A DNA stretch of 64,000 bases from Przewalskia tangutica (taxonomy: Eukaryota > Streptophyta > Magnoliopsida > Solanales > Solanaceae). Positions within the stretch are counted from its first letter, which is position 1; every line of letters begins with the position of its first letter. Below the pieces are notes generated by a model, which saw only the letters and a program-made list of their open reading frames with translations, made no database searches and was not told the origin of the DNA. Positions 1 to 12,302 of the stretch are shown here, piece after piece. The DNA lies in the NCBI GenBank assembly GCA_029844215.1, contig CM056738.1, positions 74,950,093-75,014,092 of the forward strand, written 5' to 3'. A program made the translations under genes and the position numbers.

Positions 1-1188
1 CGCGAGGAGTTCATTCGGCAGCCTGGACGCGCGAGTTCTTAGGGCTTGAGGCAGATGCATTACGCTAGCCTCCTACAGGTTCTGGCGACATCGCGTTGAA
101 CGGTTTGAGTCGTGGTTGCTTTCGAGAGGTGATGATGCTCGTCCAGGTTTGGGATGAGTTCACGAGAGGCCTTTCTTGGTCACTTTTGCCTCACGAGATG
201 AGAGAGCCCGTATTGATAAGTTCTTATCATTGAGGCGAGAATGGGAGGACCATCGAAGTACACCACAGAGTTTGACTCGTTGGCTAGGTATCGCACTATT
301 GTGGCTAACATGGCGATAGAGTCCATCTACATGTTATGGGACTAGACCGTTATATGATCCGCTTGCACAGGAGTGGCCGCCCTTCACCAGAATGGATATT
401 GCCGAAGCAGACATATATGCGAGGATTGAGGCGAGAGAGAGAGGACCGACCAGACGAGCCCGGCCCGAGGGCGAGGCAGCGAGGGTTGAGGTGATATTCG
501 AGGCGGAGAGCCTCGGCGAGCTAGGTCTGATTCGGCCGACGAGTGCACCTCCACGATTTTCCAGCGGGGTTTTCACACCGGGAATGCGAGGGCCAGTCTC
601 TAGAGCTTAGAGTCTCGGGAGATGGGGTTCCGATCGATCGAGGCCACCTTTGCCTCAATGTGCGATGTGGTAGGTTACATTCTAGGGTATGTCGCGATGC
701 GGGTGCTTGTTTTTCTTGTGGTCGTCTAGGCCATATGTTAAGAGAGTGTCCTTATAGAGGGTCTGGTGGGACAACACCCTCTTTGGATGCATTGCGGGTT
801 CTTCGCCTTCACTAGCTAGGCAGGATGTTCATGCAAGCGGTAGTGGCGAGAAGGTCGTGGTGGGAGTTCCAGTTTAGCGGTCCTTGAACCGCCTATATGA
901 TTTCAGGTATGTCTTTGGCCTTTAGAAACTTGTTTACATGATAAGTTATGGTATGTTTAAGTTTTATGAACAGATTATATTGAGACTATGTATATGTTAG
1001 GAGGAGTTGGAAGTACGAAAAGATAATCCCTTTTTGGGCTTATGACGGACAGATATGTGGGTGCGAGGTATTAAGGCCATGTGCGGCATTGTTGGTATGT
1101 CGGGGGTGGTGAAAGGAAACTATGTTGTTAATTTTAATTTTGACTCCGAAAGAACATTCGAGGACGAATGTTTCTAAGGAGGGAAGAA
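1..1188 (+). pseudogene. Tekay-like gypsy element A: gag remnant and polypurine tract, pol missing
   Basis: Bases 1-830 are a broken gag. Translating in shifting frames gives the retrotransposon gag core (EEFIRQ near base 6, then a WDEF segment near 147), parallel to the gag at 4434-5535. A CCHC zinc knuckle (CFSCGRLGHMLREC, about 704-750) follows. Bases 880-1140 are noncoding. Bases 1150-1188 hold the GAGGACGAATG segment and a purine-rich tract (AAGGAGGGAAGAA, 1176-1188) that abuts the LTR, as a polypurine tract should. No protease, RT, RNase H or integrase lies between the zinc knuckle and the tract, so this copy is internally deleted or non-autonomous. Frameshifts and stops show it is dead. 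The Tekay/Del assignment rests on gag and LTR style and is an inference. Confidence 0.7.
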
Positions 1189-4100
1189 TGTTACACCGTA
1201 TTCTGAGGACATGTTTTAAGAACGTACGTAAGAACTCATAAGTGTTAAGATTTGAGACTTGAATTTTTTTTAGTATATTTATGGAATTGTCGGAAAACGT
1301 TTTATTATGACGAATGGGAGGGCGACACGTGTCACCCCCCCTTAGCATTGCCTTGGACGAAATGGCATGGCCATTTTGGTCATTTACCTTAAGTCTTGGA
1401 TGACTAGTCTTGCAACTTGTATAGCTTGAGAAGGTTGACTAGTCTTGGTCAATAAGTCTTGATCTTTTGTAAGACCACATCTAAGCCTCACATTTGTAAT
1501 TATCTTGACCATCCAATTCTCTATTTAATACTAGTAGCAAGAGATGTCTTGACACTTAGAAAATTTTACACAAATTTGGAGGAACATTGAGCAAGCTCAC
1601 GGGTTCACTAAGAAGAAGAAAGAAAAATTTTCGTTTCTTGTCCATTTGATTCCACACTTTAAACCAAGGTTCTTAGGTGTATTGTAAACACATCTCAATA
1701 GAAAAATCTTGGAAAAAGATTGTTTTCGGGTTAGTCATAACGAAAACCTAAAGGGTCTTTCTAGGTTTTGCTTGGAATTTGAAAGGATAATTGTTGGTAT
1801 TGTGCTAAGGGTCTCAACAAGCGGATTGAGGAGTCTTGGAGAGGCTCTAAACTACTAAGGAGCGACTTCGTATTGGAGTTGGATTACGAATCGTTAAGGT
1901 ATAATCTTGTCTTTTAAAGGTGTTACAAGATTGCATATTTATATTGTTGTTGATAGCTTTGTATGTTGCGAGCATGAAGTTGTTATATAGAGGTTATAAG
2001 AATTATGGATTGATTATAGCCTTGGAAATCCATAATGTAATTGTGAGCCAATTGGGGCTGTTTAGTTAGTCATTTGAATTGGACTACCTTCTATATAATT
2101 GTGAGCCAATTGGGGCTGTTTGGTTATTGTATTTTCGGCCTTGAAAAGGTGGCAAAGTTAGTAGAAACAAAGGAGGTTCTCAGATTTTCCGTAGAATTGG
2201 TGACCTAGCACTTAGAATAATTCTACGTATGAAGTGAGAGGTTAATGGACGTATTGTGACCATTATAGGTTGAAGTACTATGTATAGCGTATCCTACTTG
2301 GAGAGTGGAATAGCTATCAAGATTTAAGTACTTTGGAGCATTTTGCTACTTGTCGACAATCGTCGCGAGGTATGTGAACCTCTTCCTTCCTTTGGCATGA
2401 TTCTATGTATGGAATATACCTGTGGTATCATTTCATGTTTCCCGTTACTCTTAGAAGTTAAGAGGTAGTTGTGTGACCTACTCTATGTAGAACTTTTCCT
2501 ATCTTTAAGCATGACTAGTTGCACGTATGTTGTACGGTGAGCGTCTGAGACTTTGACATTCTTTGCTAGCCTTATAAAATGCCAAGTCGGGTGAGTTAGG
2601 AAGTTAACTCACTTCTTTGAAAATATTAAGGATGTCTTAAGTCTTAGTAAAGTTAAGGGACTTGAAGAGTTTTGAAGTATGTGATACTTGTTCCGTTTTA
2701 AACGTATAAGTCCCTTGGATAGGAAATTGTTTTTGACTAAGGCATAAAGTGAATATAACGGCTTTATGGGAAGTTAGTTATATTTGTTTTATGGAAAGAT
2801 AAATGACTTGTTTTTAATGAAAAGGCAACTTGATTTTAAGGCATCAATTGCCTAAGGTTTTATAATAAAAGAAGTCACTTGAGTTCAAAAGGTTAAGAGA
2901 CTAACTGTATTTTTGAAAGTTAAGAGAATTGATTTGAAAGTATTTAATACTTGGTTTCAAAAAGTAGAAGTCTCTTGGTTATAAAAGGAATGAGTTGGTC
3001 TAAAACCATAAAGGGTTATAACGGCTTTATGGGAAGTTGGTTATAACGGCTTTATGGAAGGTTAAAAGAATGATTTTCTTCAGTAATGTAAGTAATGAGA
3101 TGATTTTGAAATAAAGGAGGGCAAACTGTTTTTAAGGTACCAGTTGCTTAGGGTTTTTAAGAAAGAAGTCACTTGTTTTAGAAGCCGGTAATTGTATTTC
3201 TAAAAAGGTATTGTGACTTGTCTTGAAAGGTGGATAGGACTTGATACTATAGTTGTTAGTATCTGGGAAGTTGTAATTGAAAAAGAGTCTTTCTAAAGGA
3301 GTAGAGGCGCGTAGTACGTTGGGTTAAATTCCCGGATTCTATATGACATTATCGACCCAGGAATGGGCCGGGCAGTATACCTATACGGGCAGACTATATG
3401 ACATTATCGACCCAGGAATGGGCCGGGCAAAGATACCTATACGCGCACTATATGACATTATTGACCCAGAACGGGCAGGCGGTATACCTATCTGCGCACT
3501 ATATGACATTATCGACCGAGAATGGGCCGGCAAGATACCCATACGGGCGGACTATATGACATTATCGACCCGAGAATGGGCGGCGATATACTATACGAGC
3601 GGACTATATGACATTATCGACCGAGAATGGGCAGGCGATATACCCACGCGGACTATATGGCGTTATCGACCGAGTTGGGCGGGCGATACCTTCTGGCGAC
3701 TATGTGACCTTGATCGCGTCCTAGATGGGCGGGTAGTATAGGTGCCCTCCCAAAGGGCCGGATTATGCTTATGAAAGATAAGTGAGTTATATAGTAATGA
3801 ACTTAATGATTCCTTTTGTAATAATGTACGTAAGAATGTGGCTGTAAATTTTATTAAGAATGAAAAAGATAATAGGGTGCGATTAAGTTCATAAGTGGTA
3901 ATGACACGGCAGGATCTGGTATGTATTGTTTTATACTTGTCCTTGTCATTCTTTTGTACAGTTATGATCATTTCTTATCACGTTATTTCATTTCCATATT
4001 CGGTACTGTTATCGACCGCCGGCTGCGTTCATGCCCGCAAGTTTTAGGTACCCAGGTTGGTGATCCTTGCTCTTAGGATCTCGGTTCAGTTGTTGGGAAA

Positions 4101-4433
4101 AAGCTCCATTTGCTCCGGAGGCTTTATCTCGTGGTACGGTTTTCCCTGAAGTAGTAGATTCATGTATATTCAGGGGTATGGCGGGGCCCTGTCCCGCCAC
4201 TGTGTTATGTTAAAAACTCTAGAGTGCTGTAGTTACATTTTGTGGGTCGGTTTGTAAAGAAAGGAGGCAAATCGCTTGGTTGTATATATGTATGTCGGGA
4301 AGGTAGCCATCGGCTAACTTTGTTGTTCACTGTTGTTTTATTTTATAAAGTTTCATGTATGTTCGTGATTATCTCGATGTATACTGTAAGGGTGCCCAGT
4401 AGGGCACGATCGCGATCCCGGTCGGTCGTGACA
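1189..4433 (+). repeat. 3' LTR of Tekay-like gypsy element A (3.2 kb)
   Basis: The LTR runs from TGTTACACC, directly after the polypurine tract, to GGTCGTGACA. It is homologous to the LTRs at 5742-9766, 48713-52159 and 54071-57390, which end in the same two signatures. It contains a GACACGTGTC palindrome near 1325, a short direct repeat (GTGAGCCAATTGGGGCTG, about 2042 and 2101) and a 51-55 bp minisatellite. No other gene lies in it. The base after its end falls within the minus-strand gag of element B, so element A inserted into element B. Its 5' end is outside the window, so a target-site duplication cannot be tested. Confidence 0.75.
3339..3700 (+). repeat. Minisatellite in the LTR of element A, about 7 copies of 51-55 bp
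   Basis: The motif CTATATGACATTATCGACC restarts at 3339, 3394, 3448, 3499, 3552, 3604 and 3653, giving spacings of 55, 54, 51, 53, 52 and 49. Units are imperfect, with GGCCGGGC and TATACCTATACG blocks inside. A 132-codon open frame covers it with the repeated peptide YDIID; this is a by-product of the repeat and not a gene. Confidence 0.85.
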
Positions 4434-5535
4434 ATAACAATTGTCAGTAGTCGACACTCCCCAAAGTGGAATCTACCACAGCGACCACACCGGGGCAAAG
4501 GTGGCTTCCCCTGACTACTATCCTCGGACATATGTGAACTGCTGCCACGGAGCCACGACTGCTCCGAATATCCGGCGACCAAACCTCGGAGAAGACCGGG
4601 AAGGAGCACTCGTGCCGGTGAAATGTGGACCTAGTCTGCTGCGAGGCCGCCTCGCAAATTGCCACTGGAACTCTGTTTGTCTAGCCTCTTGGGCTGGCGA
4701 ATCTAGCTGATCCTCTCTCTCTGTCCTCATCCTGCGCATAAACGCATCTGGCAATATCCATACCGGTGAAGGGCCACCAAGCATCACGATAATCATATGA
4801 CGGCCTAGCCCATCACATAGCGATGAACTCATGCGCCATGTCGGCCCACAATAGTGTGCGCATACCGCCAACGAGTCAAACTCGTGTTGTACTCCCTGAT
4901 GGTCCTCCCATTCTGCCTCAATGACAAGAACCTATCAACACGGGCTCTCCTCATTTCAGGAGGCAAAAAGTGATCAAGAAAGGCCTCTGTGAACTCATCC
5001 CAAACTGCTGGAAGAGCACCCACACCCCTCAACAGCTCCCAAGACTCAAACCAGTTCAACGCAATATCGCGTAACCGGTAAGAAGATAACACAACTGACT
5101 CTGTCTCCGAGGCCCTAAGCACCTGCATAGTCCGCTGTATCTGCCGAACGAACTCCTGAGGGTCATCCTCAGATCTTGAACCATAGAACTCGGGTGGATT
5201 ACAACCCAGAAAATCCCGAATCCTCAAACTTTCGGCTCTAGGGTTAGCTTATTGCTCCTGTCGGCGCTGCCCTACCACTATGCTAGTCAATAACCTGATC
5301 TGCTCTCCATAATCTCTAAACTCGCCTTCGTGCGAGTGGAGGCTCGGGTATTGGAACCTCTGGAGTTGCGGCTGTTCTCGGACCCTCTAACACTGTCGGC
5401 GTAACTGAACTCGCCGTCTGAGCCACAACCTCAGGCATAATCTGGACCTGAGTACTGGTAACCCTCTGGGGACCACTAGCAGCTCCTGCTGCTGCCTTGC
5501 CCTTCTGGGCCCTGGTCGCCTTCCGTGGAGGTATA
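4434..5535 (-). pseudogene. gag remnant of Tekay-like gypsy element B
   Basis: Reading the minus strand down from 5535 gives an N-terminal MPPRK-like start whose ATG has become ATA. A Pro/Thr-rich segment follows, with a frame break near 5300. The retrotransposon gag core then occupies 5227-4829 (motifs GCNPPEF, PQEFVRQIQ, ALNWFE, WDEFTEAFLDHFLP). A cysteine-rich knuckle (CGRCGRFHFGEC) ends near 4450. The gag protein would package element RNA into virus-like particles. The frame is cut at 4434 by the end of element A, and the rest of gag-pol is not in the window. Lost start, frameshifts and truncation make it a pseudogene. Confidence 0.75.
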
Positions 5536-5725
5536 ACTGATACATAAGAATAGGTCAGAGAGGATTCAACCTACTATGACAACTCTACTGCACGATCTTA
5601 GAGAGAGAATAATGGAAACCAATCCTAAATGTCCTGCAGACTCCTGATTATAGATGTGGTGCACAACACACCGATAATCAAGACTCTACTAGACACGGTC
5701 TGTAGACACTTTTCGAGGACTAACT

Positions 5726-5737
5726 GCTCTGATACCA
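5726..5737 (-). other. Primer-binding site of element B (tRNA-iMet type)
   Basis: The minus strand reads TGGTATCAGAGC, complementary to the 3' end of plant initiator tRNA-Met. It lies four bases inside the inner end of the LTR at 5742. This fixes element B as minus-strand and the 5742-9766 block as its 5' LTR. Confidence 0.85.
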
Positions 5738-6419
5738 CTTTTGTCACAGCCCGACCCCGGGCCCGCGATTGGTGCCCTACATGGGCACCCTTATAGGTGT
5801 ACATCAGAGATAATCAGCGGAACATACATGAAACTTATAAAATAAATCAACAGAAATAAAATCAACAGGTTAGCCGATGAGGCTACCTCCCTGGATATAT
5901 AAAAACATAACCGAAGCAGTTGCCTCCTTTCCTTTACAAACTGACCCACAATATATGACTACAGACCTCTAAGAGTTTTAACATAACAACTGTGGCGGGA
6001 CAGGGCCCCGCCATACCCCTGAATATACATGAATCTACAACCTCAGGGGAAACCGTACCAAAAGATAAGCCTCCGGAGTAAATGAAGCTTTCCAAGAACT
6101 GAACCGTGATCCAAAGAGTGTGGATCAGCAAGCTATGTACCTCAACCTGCGGCATGAACGCAGCCCCCCGAAGGAGGTCAGTACAAAATATGTACCAAGT
6201 ATGTGAAACTGCAAATACTGTAATGAAATCATAACGGTCTATATAAAGCTGGAGACATGTATGATAACCAAAATGACAGTACGCTGTGCCTTGCCAAAGT
6301 GGAAGTAATGAAAGTCAATTTTACCTTTTAAAGACTATTTCAACATATGAACAATAGTCACACAGGGCTACCGACACAAGCCCTCAAATATCATCACATA
6401 GTCCAGTACGGGTCTCAAG

Positions 6420-6667
6420 CCCACAAATATCAAAGCGTGCCCGTGGAATCCCTCATCACTGCCGGCTGCTATAAGTGAAGAATATAACCATGTGACGCGC
6501 CCGTGGCATCCTACATCACTGTCGGCATACACACCTACAATACATATATATATATCTATATCCCCTGCCCGTGGAATCCCCCATCACTGCCGACAGTCGT
6601 AAGTGTAACATATAACCGTGTGACGCGCCCGTGACATCCTACCTCACTGTCGGCGTACACATGTACA

Positions 6668-6742
<75 letters not shown>

Positions 6743-7160
6743 ATGCAGTGGAATCCTCATCTAAGTACATGACTCATGGAGAGCTAATCCGTGGGGTAAT
6801 AATCGTATATAACATGCAGTGGAATCCTCATCTCGTACATGTCTTCGTGGGAGCTAGTCCATAGAGTAATAGTCGTAAATAACATGGTCGCGTGCCGGAA
6901 TCCTCATCGTATAAGCGTGACCATGGGTAATAAAACAACCGAATCTAACCCGCCTCACGGTCGCGTGCCGGAATCCTCATCGTATAAGCATGTCCAAGGA
7001 GTAATAAAGACAATCAGAATCTAACTGCGTCACGGTCGCATGCCCCGGAATCCCACATCGTATAAGCATGTCCAAGGATCAATCACAATGGAAGCATACC
7101 CGTGGAAGCCTCCGTCATTGTCGGTACGTCCAAGTAGATTCATAACAAGACAGCCGGCCC
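6420..7160 (-). repeat. Degenerate minisatellite in the LTR of element B
   Basis: Blocks such as GCCCGTGGAATCC, CATCACTGCCGGC and CGTGCCGGAATCCTCATCG recur every 50-90 bases on the plus strand, separated by dinucleotide and A/T-rich spacers. The block sits at the same relative place (3' third of the LTR) as the arrays in the other three LTR copies. Confidence 0.7.
6672..6739. repeat. (AT)n microsatellite, 68 bp
   Basis: An uninterrupted alternating AT tract lies within the LTR of element B. It creates two spurious open frames with poly-(Tyr-Ile) on both strands. Its length is likely to vary between individuals. Confidence 0.97.
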
Positions 7161-9766
7161 TCCAACTGAGAGTCACGGCAGCGTAAACATATAATACTTG
7201 CACTCAAGGCTATCACAAGCAAGCATAGGCAAGTTCATAAAATCTTTAGGCTTTCATTTTTTATACTCAAGGCACTTTTTGTTTCACATAAAAATCCGGG
7301 AATTTAACCCAAAGTACTACGTACTTCTTTTCCTTAAAAAAATAACTCTTGTTCATATAAACTTCCAAGATACTACTAATAACCGTAGTATCAAGTCATA
7401 TCTACTTTTCAAGACAAGTCACAATTCCTTTTAGAAATACATTTATAGGCTTCTAATTCAAGTGACTTCTTCCTTTTGAAACCTTAATAAATTGATGCCT
7501 TCAAATCAATTTGCCTTTCATTATTTCAAGTCATTTATCATTACTTACATTACTTAGAGTAAACCACTCTTATAACTTTCCATAAAGCTATTATAACCAA
7601 CTTTCCATAAAGTTGTTATACTAACTTTATACTTTAGGCAAATACATTCTTTTTATAACCAAGAGACTTATACTTTCGAAAACCAAGTATCGCATACTTA
7701 CAAAATACTTCAAGTCTCTTATCTTTTAGAAAGCAAGTTTCTTACTTTAGAAGTCAAGTCTTCTTATCTTTTAGAATGTCAAGTAATCAATACTTTCCAA
7801 ATCAAGTATCCTATACTTTTAAATCAATTCATTTTTTTCCTTTAAGAATCAAGTCCTATAACTTGAAAAATAAAGTCTCTTAACCTTTTAAGAATTCATA
7901 GTTCATAGTCTTAACACTTCATAATGTAAATTCTTTAAGTTAAGCAACATATGCCTTATGTGTGTGAGTAGGTTATACTTATTTATAACGATTGTATTAA
8001 AGCAACAATGATTTAGAAAATGTAGTACAATTTTGTCTTATCTTAGCTTCTATGCAGATGGAGAATTCTACTCATTTTAATGTAATCAATTGTCATTACA
8101 TTTTCCTTTATTAACGCTGCAATGGCTTGTTCGATACTTATTCTTATTCGTGCCGTAAATTAGCCAAGTCAACTTGGCTCCAAATACATCCTAACGACTC
8201 TTACCAACATCCCTCATAAGACTTGGTAAGAACTTATGATAACTTAGACATAACTTTTACATAGAGTAAATCACATACATACCTCTTAACTTCTAAGAGT
8301 AGAAGGGAACATGAAATAATACCACATGTATATTCCATACATAGAATCATGCCAAAGGAAGGAAGAGGTTCACATACCTCGCGACGATTATCGACAAGTA
8401 GCAAAATGCTCCAAAGTACTATAACCTTGCTAATTTTTCCACTCTTCAAGTAGAATACGCTACTCGTAGCACTTCAACCTATAATGGTCATAATACGTCT
8501 ATTAACTTCTTACTTCAAACGTAGAATATTCTAAGTGCAAAGTCACTAAATTCTACGGAAAATCGGACAACACTTCCTTTGTTTCTACATACTTTTCCAC
8601 ATTTTTCAAGGCCCGAATTCAATAACCAAACACGCCACATTTAAGGCTCAACAATGCAGTTAACAATAGGGGATTACACGCCTAATAGGACGTGTAAAAT
8701 TCCGCCCCACAATTGGTATCAAACTAGTCCACAATACATGACATTCGGCCAAAGGTGTAACAACATATCTACATTTCCAATTCCTTTTCAATTCAAGGTG
8801 TTTAGTATAACATGTTATAAAGCCGCAATCGATTACAAAACTATAACCTTCAAGTAGATAACATGCGACGATTCTAATTATCGACCAAATTGTATTTCAA
8901 TTTCAAATGGCAAGAATGTCATTTCGGATATTAGGCTTCCACAATCCATATCACTTATCAATCTTCAATACATATACTTCATGCTAGTTAAAATGTAAGG
9001 CTACAACAATATGTAATCTTGTAATACTTAAGAGAACAAGATTGTTACCATAGCGAGCCTTAATCCACTTCAAGATCCGAAGTCGCTCCCTAGCAACTTA
9101 GAGCCTCTCCTCGACACTACAATCCGCCACTTGAAGCCCTTAGAAGATCACAAACAACTTTCCTTTAATCTTCCAATCAAAACCTAGGAAAGTGACTAGG
9201 TTTCACCTTGCGACTAATACGAAAACGCCACTTTCCGGGATCTTTTTATTGAGATACCCTTACAATACTCTTAGGAACCTTGGTTTAAAGTATGGATGTT
9301 ATTGGACAACAAACAAAAAAAATTCTTCTTCCTCTAGCCCTAACCCGAGAGCTCCCTCAAGTTCTACAAAGTTTCATGAAAATTTTCTAAGTGTTAAGAG
9401 CCTTGTCTTGCTACTAACACACATATATAACACTATGAAGGGTCAAGATTAGCACAAATGTGTGGCTTAGATATATTTCACTAGGATCAAGCCCAAGTGG
9501 CCCTTGGACTTAGTCAACAATGTCAAGCTCTAAGACTTAGCAAGACTTGGTCATCTAATTAATGGTCAAAAGACCATTTTATCCATGCTAAAATCGTCCA
9601 AGACCAACTTAAGGGAGGTGACACGTGTCGCCCTCCCATTCGTCACAATATTTTGTTTTCCGACAAATTCCATAATTCCGATAAATTTTTACTAGTTTCG
9701 AATCTTAACATTTCTGAGTTCTTACGTACGTTCTTATAAACATGTCCTGAATAACGGGGTGTAACA

Positions 9767-10601
9767 GTCTGCATAATATTCTTTTGGGATGTAGTATGTC
9801 TCACCTACTACGAGTTATGGCAACTCGTGATGGACACATGAATACTTTTGGAAGTATTGATATACCCTGCTGATGTACTGTTTGTTATAAATGTCTAAAG
9901 AATCATCAGCGTGTGGGAGATATAAGTCCTTAGACTTGAGGTCGATACACGTCTTGTTTACAGAGTAATGTACTTTGATCCTGTTCTAAGCTCAAATGCC
10001 TTATAGGTTGAGACGCGGCTTGTATTGGGTATATTGCGACGTAGATTAAAGGTGGTAGTTGAGCTAAGATTAGGATTCATTCTTCGAATATATCTTCGAG
10101 AGAACACTCAGATTCTCATATGGTATTAGGTTGACTAAGTCGTTGGCCAACGCGGTAGACATCTATGATATAGTCTTGTTGTCAGCTAATATAAATGAGA
10201 TATAATGATCAAACCATTTGGATAGACACTTGACAGATCCTAAGCTTGAACGAGTGTGTCGTGAATGAAAAGATTTTATCTTCCCACATAGAGGTTCAGT
10301 TCACAGGTTTCGTGTAACTATACTTCACATATTGAGTTCGTCTTCCGACGCCGTCTAGGAGTTCCGTGTAGACCCTAATGTTATTAGTGTCGATATGTGA
10401 AGGTATGTAGGGTAATACTAAGTCAATTGTTCCGTCGATTCAAGGATGTAATCAGAGAGAATATAAATGTTCGGTTTATAATCGAGACATCAGAATAAAT
10501 AATTATTATTTAATTAAATCTAGATGATATTTCAAATTTAATTAAAATATAAATGAGATAAAATTAGACTAGGGTCACGGCTCAAAGGACAAGGGAAAAT
10601 G
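9767..10601. other. Unrecognised 0.8-kb stretch without a gene
   Basis: No long open frame, LTR end, TIR or known domain was seen on either strand. The style, with no poly-A and no tandem repeat, suggests an old repeat fragment. From about 10490 it becomes strongly A/T-rich (runs of ATTTAATTAAAT). It lies outside the 5' LTR of element B. Confidence 0.4.
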
Positions 10602-10719
10602 ACGCAGGTTTGTCTTGGAGTGCAAAGACGAATAGTCTAGAGGAGCATAATAATAAATGACTTGTCTTATGGCTACAAAATCAACCACGAACACTGTCCA
10701 ATTAAAGAAAAAGGTGATA
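10602..10719 (-). repeat. Inverted copy of a PDC upstream segment
   Basis: This segment matches the reverse complement of about 15430-15546 almost base for base, including CGCAGGTTTGTCTTGGAGTG and GTCCAATTAAAGAAAAAGG, with only a few mismatches. Homology stops sharply on both sides. The partner lies 330-445 bp upstream of the PDC start codon. I see no coding capacity. It may be a rearranged piece of the PDC promoter or a short dispersed repeat present twice. Confidence 0.85.
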
Positions 10720-11159
10720 GAACAGAAAGCAAAATGTGATTGGTTTTTGAATATTTAGAGATCCAAAGACCATAACATCGTTTATTTTTATTTTTATTAT
10801 AATAGAAGTAATTTTGATTATATTCAGTCTTGAATCGAGAATCTTTCAGAAACAGTGGTTCTACCTATTCAAATAGATGTAATATCTGTGTATATTCTAT
10901 CTTCTTCAGATTTTACTATGTATAATAGGATTATAGGAGTAATTTGAAGTTTTGAACACCGATAGGTCAAAATCTGGGAAATCAATACGTGGTAACCGCC
11001 AATTGTATAATGTATGCGACAGGCTGAATGTCGACCAACTTTTTGACAGCCGCCAGTGATTTGCCTGTTTTTCTCCTAACCAAAAACCATTAAGCTAACC
11101 CAAGGCTAGCTCCCAGTATTTGCATACCGATTGACACTACATTGCGTTTATTGGGTGAG

Positions 11160-11443
11160 CCAAATCTAGGGAACAAGTGCAATAACCATCTCACCATATT
11201 TTATTTTAAATTGATAAATGTAATAAGAATTTAGATCTAAAAATGTGAAATTTGAAAAAACAATAGTATCGGAGAAAAAGTTAAAAAATGAAATTTGGAA
11301 ATTAAAATTGTGTTTGGACACGAATATAACTTGAAAAAAATATTAAATTCTTGTGAATGATTTAAAGTGAAAAATAAAAAAATGTGTATTTATAATTTAG
11401 AAAATTTAGAAAATTTATAACAATTATATATCCAAACGGGCCC
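11160..11443. mobile_element. Possible A/T-rich MITE
   Basis: The stretch is A/T-rich with no gene. It ends with CCAAACGGGCCC (about 11432-11443) and contains GTGTTTGGACACGAATATAAC near 11311, the style of common non-autonomous hAT-like MITEs of asterids. Exact ends and a target duplication could not be fixed. Confidence 0.35.
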
Positions 11444-11802
11444 TTAAATGTTAGCAACTAGTTTTCCTGGTACCTTCTCCTTGTCTGTTACCGGGGATGA
11501 GTGATGAAAGACTTGATGCGAGTGTGCGTGAACTTTAAATAATTTCACCCACGTCGCGTATTTGGCATTTTTCATCTCAAGAACGATAGGGATGTGGTTC
11601 TTGATGTTGGAGACTGTAAGGCAGGATGAAACATGTTCTTTGTGGTAGACATGACGAAAGAACAATATGATAATTAGGGATTTGGAAGAAAATTTGGGAG
11701 AGATTGTAATTTTTGGCCGGAAACCGACGTCGGAATCCGAGAGTAGGACCGGCGGAAGGTGAAATTAGGAGAAGAAATTTTTTCCCTAGACTTCCGATAC
11801 CA
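11444..11802 (-). pseudogene. Copia-type gag fragment with leader
   Basis: The minus strand encodes LTVSNIKNHIPIVLEM and YATWVKLFKVHAHSHQVFHH, the N-terminal gag of Ty1/copia elements (UBN2/gag-polypeptide type). A start (MSTTKNMFHPAL) at about 11654 is joined by a frameshift. Upstream, at 11791-11802, the minus strand reads TGGTATCGGAAG, a decayed version of the iMet primer-binding site TGGTATCAGAGC. Only this 5' piece survives; the frame stops at 11444, next to the MITE-like block, and pol is absent. Dead. Confidence 0.65.
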
Positions 11803-12110
11803 CGAAAGAAATAATTCATTGATTAATTTCATTAATGAAGAGATACATATACATGATATACAATATCTAAATATGAAAAATAAATCTACATTTTCCTAAT
11901 ACAAGACTAATTCATTTTTCTAATACTAATACTAATACCATAATTACACTTGTACAAGAATTCTACAAATATGATAATTATAATTAATGAATTTCGATCC
12001 AAATAACCTGTCTATCAGTTTCAAATAGAATGATAAATTTTTATATTTAATAATAATTTTATTTTAATTATTTTATTTTTAATATATTAATTTATAAATA
12101 CACAAATATC
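11803..12110 (-). repeat. Partial 5' LTR (U5 end) of the truncated copia element
   Basis: Immediately outside the decayed primer-binding site the minus strand has the A/T-rich U5-like stretch typical of plant copia LTRs (TTAATCAATGAATTATTTC next to the PBS). The outer end is not defined; 12110 is an estimate where the composition changes. Confidence 0.4.
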
Positions 12111-12302
12111 TAGTATGATTTTTTCCACCATAAATTTGAAAAGTTTTTCTTTAATTTTTAACTTTGTACCAATTAAATACCATTACACAAGACGGAGGAA
12201 GCATGTGGTTTTGTTTGATTCTCGGAGAATAGATTCATTCGATATTGCATCAACAAGAGATAAAAAAGAATATTTGGTACATCAAGGGTTCACTTAAGTA
12301 AC

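Larger units (their letters stand above)
5742..9766 (-). repeat. 5' LTR of Tekay-like gypsy element B (4.0 kb)
   Basis: On the minus strand the LTR starts TGTTACACCCCG at 9766 and ends at 5742 with TGTGACA. It is homologous to the LTR of element A in opposite orientation; for example 8340-8410 matches the reverse complement of about 2340-2410. Near its start is a GTGACACGTGTCGCCC palindrome (about 9616-9632). Its 3' third carries the degenerate minisatellite and AT microsatellite listed separately. It is longer than its relatives mainly because of these repeats. Small open frames in it are random. Confidence 0.8.

Noticed and set aside
3343..3741. 132-codon open frame with YDIID repeats
   Set aside because: It follows the minisatellite in an LTR; frame and unit length do not agree across all units and there is no gene context.
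6556..6864. Two open frames coding poly-(Tyr-Ile) on opposite strands
   Set aside because: They are created by the (AT)n microsatellite and have no other coding signal.
12115..12297. Small open frame before the LINE as a separate gene
   Set aside because: A/T-rich, no similarity, and it lies in the fragment between a copia LTR piece and the LINE truncation point.
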